From JACKGS01 sp964448015 (GTDB lineage: Bacteria; Patescibacteriota; Saccharimonadia; Saccharimonadales; UBA7683), in assembly GCA_964448015.1 (NCBI GenBank), contig CAYUUV010000003.1:1-42231 (forward strand): DNA of 42,231 nucleotides, written 5' to 3'. The translations under genes and the position numbers were made by a program. Every line of letters starts with the position of its first letter. Within the stretch, counting starts at the first letter, position 1. The notes under the pieces were generated by a model. It was not told the DNA's origin, did no database searches, and saw only the letters and a list, made by a program, of their open reading frames with translations. Below are positions 30,946 through 37,722 of the stretch, piece after piece.

Positions 30946-33372
30946 GTGGAATATAATTTTTTTAACTACAATAGCTCGCGGGCGAAAAAAGCCCGTTTAA
31001 GTGTTGTTTTAGATAAAAATTGGCTCCGCTTCTTGTTGCTAACGCTGAGTACCGTATTGTTATTAGGTTGGATATTCATTGTCTTCATACAGGGTGATAC
31101 CCTCGGACATATAGTATTGGTTGGTGTGGGTTGGTTCAGTATGCCAGTCTTATGGTATCACGGTGAATTAAAGCATTTACCACCGCTGAACGTACAGAAT
31201 CAAGAAGCACCCATTGACGCGGTTCTAGAACGAAGGGCCCTCGGAAAGCTGCCCAAAAATCTGACACCGCAAGTACTGGCGGAGGTGACTATGAAGTTGC
31301 CGGGGGGTATCTTTTTTGCGAATCGCTACGGGATATCGCTTGATTTTGTCAAAACCGTACTTGGAACACAGCAGAATGATCTGGCGGCTATCTTTTCACG
31401 GGCAAAAACCTTGAGTGCTCAGGTTGACGGCAGCGGCTTGGTCACTGATACAGCGCTAGCAGCAGCCTTATTATTTGCCACTCCGGATTTTGGGTTCTAC
31501 CTTTCGCAGTTACAGCTCGACGAAGAAGATATTATTTCTGGCATTGGCTGGAGGGCACATATTGAAGGTGTTTTTAAAAATATCAAAGCCAAAAAACATA
31601 ATGGCGGTTTAGGTCGAGACTTCAGCTTTGGCTGGGCGCCGCTTCTAAATCGTGTTGGCATTAATATAACAAGTGGAATCGAACGGGGCGGTATTTTGCA
31701 CCGCAGTCTTGAAGGGCGCGAAGAGGTTCTCAAGCAAATGATGCATGTGCTTGGGCAGTCTGGCCGAAGAAACGCAACACTGGTTGGCGAGGTTGGTGTT
31801 GGTAAGACCACTCTGGTGTACGCGCTGGCACAACGAATGATAGAACAGCCAAAAGCTGTTGGTCCCGAACTTAGGTATCGCCAAATTATTGAACTCGACG
31901 CAGCTAGTTTAATTGCAAAAGCTAAGGGGCGAGGTGAGCTTGAAGGCTTGCTGATTCGTTTATTCAACGAAGCGATTCATGCCAAGAACATCATTCTTTT
32001 TCTCGACGAGGCACAATTATTTTTGCAAGATGGCACTGGTTCAATTGATCTTTCCAGCGTGCTTCTGCCAGTGCTGGAAGGCGGTGGCTTACCAGTGATC
32101 ATATCGCTAGACAATCAAGAATGGCTGAAATTAAGTCAAACTAATCCCGGCCTGACGCAACTAATGAATAGGGTGGTGGTGAGTCCGCTTGAACACGATG
32201 AAACCATAAAGGTCATGCAAGATCAGATTTTGCTGATGGAAGGTAGAAACTCAATTGTGTATATGCACCAAGCACTCGCTGAGGCGTATAAATTGGCCGA
32301 TCGTTTTATACGCGACCAGGCGTTTCCCGGCAAAGCGATTAAATTGCTGGAGTCGGCCACTGGATTTGCAGAAGACACCCACTTCATCACCGCTCGGTCA
32401 ATTCAACAGGCTGTTGAAAGAAGTTATGATGTTAAAGTACAGACTGCCTCTAGCAGTGAAGAGCGAGATACACTTTTGAATCTTGAAGGTAAAATTCACG
32501 AGCGGATGATTAATCAAACACGGGCTGTTCAAGTGGTAAGCGATGCGCTCAGGCGCGCTCGTGCCGGCGTGCGCAATCAAGAAAAACCAATCGGTACCTT
32601 TTTGTTTTTGGGGCCAACTGGTGTTGGTAAAACTGAACTGAGCAAGGCGCTAGCGGATGTCTACTTTGGCGGCGAAGATCGATTAATCCGCGTCGATCTC
32701 AATGAATATTCAGAAAGTTCAGATGTTGCACGCCTACTTGAGATTGGTTCGCAAAATACCAATAGCCTTACCGCACAAATTGCAAAGCAGCCGTTTTCTG
32801 TAGTTTTACTTGATGAAATTGAAAAAGCACATCCTAACGTGCTGAATGTATTGCTGCAGTTGCTTGATGAAGGGATGCTTCGGGACAGTCAAAATAAACC
32901 GGTAAGTTTCCGGGATGCAATTGTAATTGCCACCAGTAATGCTGGTGCTGATAGAATTCGTCAGCACATTGAAGCGGGCGAAAGTTTAGAGCAGTTTGAA
33001 GACCAATTTATAGACGAGTTAATTAACGCGAACCTTTTCCGCCCAGAGTTCATTAACCGTTTTGATGAGATTGTATTGTTCCGGCCGCTGACTGTTGAAG
33101 AATTAACGCAGGTTGTTGATCTCATTGTCGCCAGTATTAATAAAACACTTGGTGCGCAAAAAGTTGCAGTAGCGTTAACGCCTCAAGCAAAACTGTTTTT
33201 GGCGCAAGCGGGCTACGATCCACGCCTCGGCGCCCGACCGCTTCGCCGCGTGACTCAACGCTCAATCGAAAACATCATGGCTCAAAAACTCCTTGCCGGT
33301 CAAATTATGCCCGGTGCCACCATAGAACTCGATGCTCCCGAGTTACAAGCCGCGTTGACCCAGCGAAGCTAG
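30946..33372 (+). CDS. Membrane-anchored Clp-type double AAA+ ATPase with atypical pore loops
   Basis: An 808-aa ClpA/B/C-like protein starting at GTG directly after the preceding stop. Two membrane helices lie near residues 27-48 and 53-70, in place of a standard Clp N-domain; residues 85-240 are a helical region with faint Clp-N likeness. D1 has Walker A GEVGVGKT (281-288) and Walker B LFLDEAQ (351-357); D2 has GPTGVGKT (556-563), LLDEIEKAHP (621-630), the TSNAG sensor region, FINRFDEIVLF and sensor 2 RLGARPLRR. The D1 pore loop reads KGRGE where KYRGE is usual, and the D2 GYVG loop is missing (LLEIGSQNTNSLT). No IGF/IGL ClpP loop is seen. Its substrate handling is therefore uncertain. Confidence 0.9.
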   Translation: MEYNFFNYNSSRAKKARLSVVLDKNWLRFLLLTLSTVLLLGWIFIVFIQGDTLGHIVLVGVGWFSMPVLWYHGELKHLPPLNVQNQEAPIDAVLERRALGKLPKNLTPQVLAEVTMKLPGGIFFANRYGISLDFVKTVLGTQQNDLAAIFSRAKTLSAQVDGSGLVTDTALAAALLFATPDFGFYLSQLQLDEEDIISGIGWRAHIEGVFKNIKAKKHNGGLGRDFSFGWAPLLNRVGINITSGIERGGILHRSLEGREEVLKQMMHVLGQSGRRNATLVGEVGVGKTTLVYALAQRMIEQPKAVGPELRYRQIIELDAASLIAKAKGRGELEGLLIRLFNEAIHAKNIILFLDEAQLFLQDGTGSIDLSSVLLPVLEGGGLPVIISLDNQEWLKLSQTNPGLTQLMNRVVVSPLEHDETIKVMQDQILLMEGRNSIVYMHQALAEAYKLADRFIRDQAFPGKAIKLLESATGFAEDTHFITARSIQQAVERSYDVKVQTASSSEERDTLLNLEGKIHERMINQTRAVQVVSDALRRARAGVRNQEKPIGTFLFLGPTGVGKTELSKALADVYFGGEDRLIRVDLNEYSESSDVARLLEIGSQNTNSLTAQIAKQPFSVVLLDEIEKAHPNVLNVLLQLLDEGMLRDSQNKPVSFRDAIVIATSNAGADRIRQHIEAGESLEQFEDQFIDELINANLFRPEFINRFDEIVLFRPLTVEELTQVVDLIVASINKTLGAQKVAVALTPQAKLFLAQAGYDPRLGARPLRRVTQRSIENIMAQKLLAGQIMPGATIELDAPELQAALTQRS

Positions 33373-33455
33373 AGATAACAGCAAATAGCAAATAGCAAAT
33401 AGATCTTAGAATCATAAACTAATAAGATACCTGAGTCTCAAAACCCTTCTCGTTC
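33373..33455. repeat. AGCAAAT tandem heptamer repeat
   Basis: Three exact copies of AGCAAAT at 33380-33400, directly after the AAA+ gene, followed by AT-rich sequence without a gene. Confidence 0.85.
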
Positions 33456-33632
33456 GTCATCCCCGCGACCTGTGCCTCTAAGCCTTCCGCCATCGCTAAA
33501 GCTACGGCGGACAGGTGGCCTAGTGGTAAGGCGGGGATCCAGTACTACTAGATTCCTGCCTTACTCCTTCACCAAAGGCTATGGGATACAGGTCGCAGGA
33601 ATGACACCTTGCTTGGGGTTTTGAGATTCAGG
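33430..33632. repeat. Nested palindromic (MITE-like) element
   Basis: Outer inverted repeats CCTGAGTCTCAAAACCC (33430-33446) and GGGTTTTGAGATTCAGG (33616-33632, one wobble) enclose inner arms: GTCATCCCCGC (33456-33466) with GCGGGGATCC (33531-33540), and GATTCCTGC (33551-33559) with GCAGGAATGAC (33595-33605). No open reading frame of note lies inside. The GTCATCCC/GGGATCCAG core is shared with the other palindromic repeats in the window. Confidence 0.75.
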
Positions 33633-33756
33633 TAGTAAAGTACGTACTGTTTGTATCAAAGTGTAGTAGGTCTTTAAAATTACGCGATAAGATACTAGAA
33701 TAATGGTATTGAAGGCTCGGCAGTGTTGTAACACAGGTTCAGAACCTTTCACCAAG

Positions 33757-33780
33757 AAGCTCCCTTCAGGGGAGTTTTTT
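33757..33780 (+). terminator. Orphan intrinsic terminator
   Basis: Hairpin with CTCCC (33760-33764), loop TTCA(G) and GGGAG, followed by six T. No protein gene precedes it on the plus strand within 380 bp, so it may end the AAA+ transcript or an unannotated small RNA. Confidence 0.7.
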
Positions 33781-33867
33781 AGTTGAATTATTTGGCTATA
33801 CACTTCACGATTATAAAAAATAACTTCCCTGTCTCATCTTGGGCGATGCCACAGTACGAAGGAAGTA

Positions 33868-33948
33868 AATTTTCGTGGCAGCGCCACGAGTGAGTAGAGT
33901 GAATTTTCGTGGCGACGCCACGAGATGAACGAAGTGAATTTTTCGTGG
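33868..33948. repeat. Tandem TCGTGGC/GCCACGA hairpin repeats abutting tRNA-Arg
   Basis: Two and a half copies of a unit of about 36 bp (GTGAATTTTCGTGG..CGCCACGAG plus variable bases). Each full copy contains the palindrome TCGTGGCG-CGCCACGA. The last partial copy, TTTTTCGTGG, runs into the tRNA-Arg 3' end, whose CCA supplies TGG of the repeat. Confidence 0.75.
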
Positions 33949-34022
33949 TACCCCGGGTAGGACTCGAACCTACGGCCTGTGGGATAGAAGCCCATTGCTC
34001 TAATCCACTGAGCTACCGGGGC
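33946..34022 (-). tRNA. tRNA-Arg (anticodon TCT), CCA encoded
   Basis: Cloverleaf on the minus strand: acceptor GCCCCGG/CCGGGGT, D-arm GCTCAGTGGATTAGAGC, anticodon loop CTTCTAT with TCT, T-arm GTAGGTTCGAGTCCTAC and encoded CCA. G1 pairs with U72 as a wobble. Confidence 0.96.
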
Positions 34023-34049
34023 AAGCTCTTTTGTAGGTGACGAAAGAGC

Positions 34050-34077
34050 AATTATCAATTATCAATTATCAATTATC
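34050..34077. repeat. AATTATC tandem heptamer repeat
   Basis: Four exact copies of AATTATC, between tRNA-Arg and tRNA-Gly. Confidence 0.9.
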
Positions 34078-34111
34078 AATGAGTGCTAAAAGCCCTGCTT
34101 TTCGTGTCTTC

Positions 34112-34139
34112 AATGGTAAATGGTAAATGGTAAATGGTA
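34112..34139. repeat. AATGGTA tandem heptamer repeat
   Basis: Four exact copies of AATGGTA, 34 bp after the AATTATC array and before tRNA-Gly. Confidence 0.9.
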
Positions 34140-34164
34140 AATTGCTTTTGCCCCAGCAAAAGCT

Positions 34165-34239
34165 TGGTGCGGGTGGTGAGAATCGAACTCACGTCGCTTG
34201 CTTGGAAGGCAGGCATATTAGCCACTATACGACACCCGC
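34165..34239 (-). tRNA. tRNA-Gly (anticodon TCC), CCA encoded
   Basis: Cloverleaf on the minus strand: acceptor GCGGGTG/CACCCGC, D-arm CGTATAGTGGCTAATATG, anticodon loop CTTCCAA with TCC, T-arm GTGAGTTCGATTCTCAC and an encoded CCA. Confidence 0.96.
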
Positions 34240-34303
34240 AATGGTAGCTAGTATATCAGATAAGAAAAAACAAAAAAATGCATAAATTCTGATTATATTT
34301 TGA

Positions 34304-34309
34304 TATACT
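34304..34309 (+). promoter_or_regulatory. Extended -10 (TGATATACT), leaderless promoter of sortase
   Basis: TATACT with upstream TG, ending 10 nt before the ATG at 34320. No Shine-Dalgarno is present. Confidence 0.55.
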
Positions 34310-34319
34310 GTAATAACAT

Positions 34320-34961
34320 ATGCATTTTCGACATCGACATGGGACAAAACATAAAAAAGGTGCCAATCGTTATATTAGCGGTATCTTACTTGTGGTTGCC
34401 GTTGCTGGGCTGCTGGGAGGCGCATATCTGCTGGTGCTGGTGATGACTCCGAATATACCATTGTTCTTTCCGATTGAAGAAATTGATGTTAAAAAAATGA
34501 GCGCCCCCAGAGAAGACAGGCTGTACATACCAAAAATTGGCGTCAATGTGCCACTCACAACAGGAGGTGCCGAAGCACTTGAAACGGGTTCGTGGCACCG
34601 TTTTCCAGACAGGGGGGACCCTCAAAAAGGTGGTAACTTTATCGTTAGTGCCCATCGTTTCAGTTTAGGTGCAACACCGGGACAGACCAGGCAGAAATCT
34701 CCGTTTTACCATATTGACCAGCTTGCGGTCGGGGATCAGATTATCGTTGATTTTCATGGTAAAAGATATGGCTACGAAATTATAGAAGAGAAAAAGGTAA
34801 AGCCAACACAGACGGAAATTGAAGCCAAAAGCGAAACACCAAAACTCACCTTATATACCTGCACACTTAAGGGTGAATCTGATGGACGTGAAGTAATGAT
34901 TGCAAAGCCGCTTGGCGAGGTAAAAAATGGCATGGTTGAGCGTAGCTCAACAAATAGCTAA
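34320..34961 (+). CDS. Sortase (class D/E-like transpeptidase)
   Basis: Sortases cut a C-terminal sorting motif of surface proteins and join them to the wall or to other subunits. The 213-aa protein has a basic N-terminus, one membrane anchor (about 19-42) and a sortase beta-barrel: LYIPKIGVNVPL, catalytic His112 (VSAHRFS), Cys181 (LTLYTC) and Arg190 (SDGREVMIA). The motif TLYTC and N-terminal anchor fit class D/E housekeeping types. Candidate substrates are the three proteins at 17.5-21.8 kb with P-x-S-G ends. It has a leaderless -10. Confidence 0.93.
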   Translation: MHFRHRHGTKHKKGANRYISGILLVVAVAGLLGGAYLLVLVMTPNIPLFFPIEEIDVKKMSAPREDRLYIPKIGVNVPLTTGGAEALETGSWHRFPDRGDPQKGGNFIVSAHRFSLGATPGQTRQKSPFYHIDQLAVGDQIIVDFHGKRYGYEIIEEKKVKPTQTEIEAKSETPKLTLYTCTLKGESDGREVMIAKPLGEVKNGMVERSSTNS

Positions 34962-35239
34962 GCGGCAGTATAAAACGTGACCGCCCGAATTATGAAAATA
35001 AAAAGATACTTTCATGTTCTCTCATCCTGTACCGAGTATCAATTCCTCTGGTTTGTCATTCCTAACCACGGCATGTCGCCACTATGCAATGCTGCATAGC
35101 GTTGTGGCATGCTTGATTGGGAATCTAGTTTTCTAAAGATTCATCAAGCCAATACAAAAGCTGGCTCGGGTAAAAAATTTGGTTATTGTATTTGCTTATG
35201 CTATAAAATAGAACTAATAAACTAAAAGAAAGAAGCGCT
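34962..35239. other. Intergenic region with nested palindrome
   Basis: No gene seen. GTCATTCC (35055-35062) and GGGAATC (35119-35125) enclose nested inverted repeats (CTATGCA/TGCATAG at 35082-35099 and GCCAC/GTGGC). AT-rich promoter-like sequence with TTGTATTTGCTTATGCTATAAAA lies at 35186-35208 before the next gene. Confidence 0.6.
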
Positions 35240-35827
35240 ATGAAAAATCTTCTCAAATTGTTCCCTTCACCAGCAGTAATTTTGTCATTTTTTGCACTAC
35301 CTCTGATTTTTGGCATCTATTATGTCGTGACACGCTACTCAGATAGCTTTATTACAAGCCAGGAAATCTCTTATTTTGATGTACAAAATAGCTACATCGG
35401 CACTCTGTTTGTTACCCAAGGCTGGCTCGAATGGTTTAATCGGTTTATGGACTTCGCTCTGTGGGGTATGCTTGCCGGCATTATTTTAATTATTGCGTGG
35501 CTGATTAGTTCTGCGCGCACGGCTCTGAAAAATCACGAAACCGAAACGACCTTTCGTAATTTCAGCGTTTCCAAAGAAACCTGGCACGGTCAATTCATAG
35601 CAGTTGCCGTTGTAAAAGTACTGTTAATTATAGTTATGTTCTTCTGTTTCTTCTCACTGCTCGGCCAAGCAATTCCGTTACTAGCCGCGAATATAGCAAC
35701 ATTATTACAAGGTGTCACACAGTCGGCAGTACTGGCTACAATATATTCAGTGTTACTGATTGTCTTCCTACAATTTTTATTTTTCACCTGCATAAAAGTT
35801 TTTAAACTGACCCGTGCTGACGATTAA
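35240..35827 (+). CDS. Four-helix membrane protein of unknown function
   Basis: A 195-aa protein with membrane helices near 11-30, 70-92, 120-145 and 163-186 and short loops, including SARTALKNHETETTFRNFSV on the cytoplasmic side. No catalytic motif or family is recognised. Its upstream region shares the words TTGTATT and GCTTATGCTATAA with the promoters of the three paralogous surface genes downstream. Confidence 0.8.
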   Translation: MKNLLKLFPSPAVILSFFALPLIFGIYYVVTRYSDSFITSQEISYFDVQNSYIGTLFVTQGWLEWFNRFMDFALWGMLAGIILIIAWLISSARTALKNHETETTFRNFSVSKETWHGQFIAVAVVKVLLIIVMFFCFFSLLGQAIPLLAANIATLLQGVTQSAVLATIYSVLLIVFLQFLFFTCIKVFKLTRADD

Positions 35828-35836
35828 AAATTGCTA

Positions 35837-35865
35837 TTGTATTTTCAACACTGCTTATGCTATAA
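35837..35865 (+). promoter_or_regulatory. Promoter of surface paralog 1 (TTGTAT-17-CTATAA)
   Basis: TTGTAT at 35837-35842 and CTATAA at 35860-35865, 17-bp spacer. The following leader (ATATAGCTGAATAAAAT, then ACAAGGAA as SD) is nearly the same in paralogs 2 and 3. Confidence 0.7.
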
Positions 35866-35904
35866 CTGAGATATAGCTGAATAAAATAAAACAAGGAAGA
35901 TCAT

Positions 35905-37137
35905 ATGAAGAAGTCAGAAAAGGTTGAATCAAACAAAATTGACCTAAAAGAAGTAAATAAAACCAAAAGTAAGAAGACCTTGCAAATGCCACAGATTGCA
36001 AACCCTCTTAAAAAACAAAAAGGCCCCAAACGAGATGAAGAAGGCAAGTTTGCTTCAACAACTGGTGGCGGCGGGCTCTCGACCTTAAGGGGCTTTGATT
36101 TTAAACGAGCGCTTCCCCTCATTGCCGTTATCACACTTGTTGGTGGGTTCTTCGTGTATAGATCTTTTGCAGCGACACCAAATTATGGAGCTGCGGTAAC
36201 GGCATGGTACTCAAATTGTAAATACTCTCCATTGCCACAGACAACAAACTCGGGCTATATTTACTGGAAAAATAGACTTGCTGCCAATCCAAGCGATCAA
36301 GACGGGATCTATAAAGCCTTTGCGGCGGCATCTAAGGCTAATGGTAAGCCAAATTGCCCGGCTACTAATCCGTATCGTATAACCGTGCCAACGACGCCTC
36401 CAACTACTCCACCACCGACCAATAGCAAACCCCCAACAACCACTCCAAAAAACTACCTTGCGTCGGTTAATGAGAAAGTTACACATTCGCAAAGTATGGC
36501 TACGTCATCGAAAGCAGAAAGTGGCATAACTGATGCACTTTCCAAAAAACAAAATATCACTCAAGCCGAGGTTAATAATATTAATACTACCGGGAAGAAT
36601 ATCAAGCTACGAGTCGAGAGGATACGGACTTATAAAACCTTTGCACAGGACTACCGAAATAAGGCCAACTCAGATGCTAATACAAGAAGTCAGGTGTTGG
36701 GTATAGATACAGCCATTAACTTAATAGATAACGCCTTACGTGCAACAAATACTCACTATGAGAATGTTGTTAAACATCATGTGCGTGGTCAAGCTACGGT
36801 GGATAAGAGGAAGCAAGAAGTGGCAACGCCTGCTTTTATAACACCTACTAAGAGTTGTAAAGATGGTTTTTATGGACAGCCAGGCAAGGTATCAATCACA
36901 TACAAGATTCCAGGAACTGCAATCTCAAAAACTGGAAATATAAATGCAGTGACATGTAACAAGAATAAATATGGCCTCACGCCAAAGTGGGATGTTACTA
37001 AGGGGGACCGGGTTTGTAGCGGATTATACAAAGCGTATCGCGTAAATCAAACAATGACCGGTACCGGATATAAAGCAGCTCCTCCAAACGGCTGGGTATG
37101 TTATCGAGGTAATGCTAGCGATCTTAGTCATAGATAA
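35905..37137 (+). CDS. Surface protein, paralog 1 (conserved N-terminus plus coiled-coil ectodomain)
   Basis: A 410-aa protein. Residues 1-65 are a basic, probably cytoplasmic segment shared with paralog 2 (VESNKIDLKEVNK, KKQKGPKRDEEGKFA); a membrane helix spans about 69-87 and ends in VYRSFAAT, which looks like a signal peptidase site after an unusually long n-region. The ectodomain starts with a WYSNC...YWKNRL part resembling DUF4214-type repeats, a Thr/Pro linker (TTPPTTPPPT), a helical region (KNYLASVNEKV to KRKQEV) and a Cys-containing C-terminal part. It is likely exported; function unknown. Confidence 0.82.
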   Translation: MKKSEKVESNKIDLKEVNKTKSKKTLQMPQIANPLKKQKGPKRDEEGKFASTTGGGGLSTLRGFDFKRALPLIAVITLVGGFFVYRSFAATPNYGAAVTAWYSNCKYSPLPQTTNSGYIYWKNRLAANPSDQDGIYKAFAAASKANGKPNCPATNPYRITVPTTPPTTPPPTNSKPPTTTPKNYLASVNEKVTHSQSMATSSKAESGITDALSKKQNITQAEVNNINTTGKNIKLRVERIRTYKTFAQDYRNKANSDANTRSQVLGIDTAINLIDNALRATNTHYENVVKHHVRGQATVDKRKQEVATPAFITPTKSCKDGFYGQPGKVSITYKIPGTAISKTGNINAVTCNKNKYGLTPKWDVTKGDRVCSGLYKAYRVNQTMTGTGYKAAPPNGWVCYRGNASDLSHR

Positions 37138-37346
37138 CCCCAGATTTGCAGTCCGAGAGAGTGAAGTGAGCATGGTGAGTGGAGTAGGGAAGTCCTCCAA
37201 TAAAGACAGTAAGGAGTCCACAGATAGTGTACTCGAGGCTATCGATGCACTGGCCACGGCTTATCTGCCTATAGATCAAAACTAGATGAATTGCAGGTTA
37301 ATACTATGTTAATTAAGCGTAAGATTAATAACATCAATACTGACGT
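37138..37346 (+). pseudogene. Probable decayed coding remnant downstream of paralog 1
   Basis: Two consecutive frames carry protein-like sequence broken by a shift: one reads SNKDSKESTDSVLEAIDALATAYL before a stop near 37284, and the next frame continues with SKLDELQVNTMLIKRKINNI and stops near 37358. The second resembles the helical regions of the neighbouring surface proteins. This may be a remnant of another member, but the call is weak. Confidence 0.35.
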
Positions 37347-37468
37347 AGAAAGCCTTTAAGAGTAAAAGTACAACAGCGGAAGCAGTACACTGATTACTGA
37401 CCAACAAAGCTGAGAGCAGGTTACTAAAGAGGTAGGCGTTTGCTTAGCCACGTTGTGTTCAGTAAACT

Positions 37469-37550
37469 AATAAATATCGCGGAGGGTGGCGATGTGAGTG
37501 CCTAGGGAATTGAGGTGGTCGGCGCAAAGTATGTGTAGACTGGAGTGATG
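37469..37550 (-). pseudogene. Decayed copy of the murA 3' end (remnant 1)
   Basis: On the minus strand this stretch matches the last about 70 bp of murA (40713-40790): CTCAATTCCCT, CACCCTCCGCGATAT and TACTTTGC align. A one-base insertion breaks the frame, so it cannot encode the MurA end. It is older than remnant 2. It lies between surface paralogs 1 and 2. Confidence 0.75.
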
Positions 37551-37651
37551 CCTGAAGCGGAAGCGCATAGAAGTTTGTATTAACAGTTTCCAGTTTGAGT
37601 ACCAACAAGGGTGGCTATTACTTGGATCGATGTTTAAAAATTACTGTATTA

Positions 37652-37680
37652 TTGTATTCTCAACACTGCTTATGTTATAA
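37652..37680 (+). promoter_or_regulatory. Promoter of surface paralog 2 (TTGTAT-17-TTATAA)
   Basis: TTGTAT at 37652-37657 and TTATAA at 37675-37680. The 80 bp around it are almost identical to those before paralog 3. Confidence 0.7.
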
Positions 37681-37722
37681 CTGAAATATAGCTGAATAAA
37701 ATTAAAACAAGGAATATGTCAT

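Noticed and set aside
31497..31967. 156-aa minus-strand frame opposite the AAA+ gene
   Set aside because: Shadow frame within a clearly coding plus-strand gene.
33640..33780. SRP RNA, 6S RNA or tmRNA in the non-coding stretch
   Set aside because: None of the conserved cores (for example the SRP tetraloop helix or tmRNA tRNA-like ends) could be found.
33834..34058. 74-aa minus-strand frame
   Set aside because: It is the translation of tRNA-Arg and the adjacent hairpin repeats.
34050..34139. Heptamer arrays as a CRISPR array
   Set aside because: Units of 7 nt with no spacers and no cas genes; they are simple tandem repeats.
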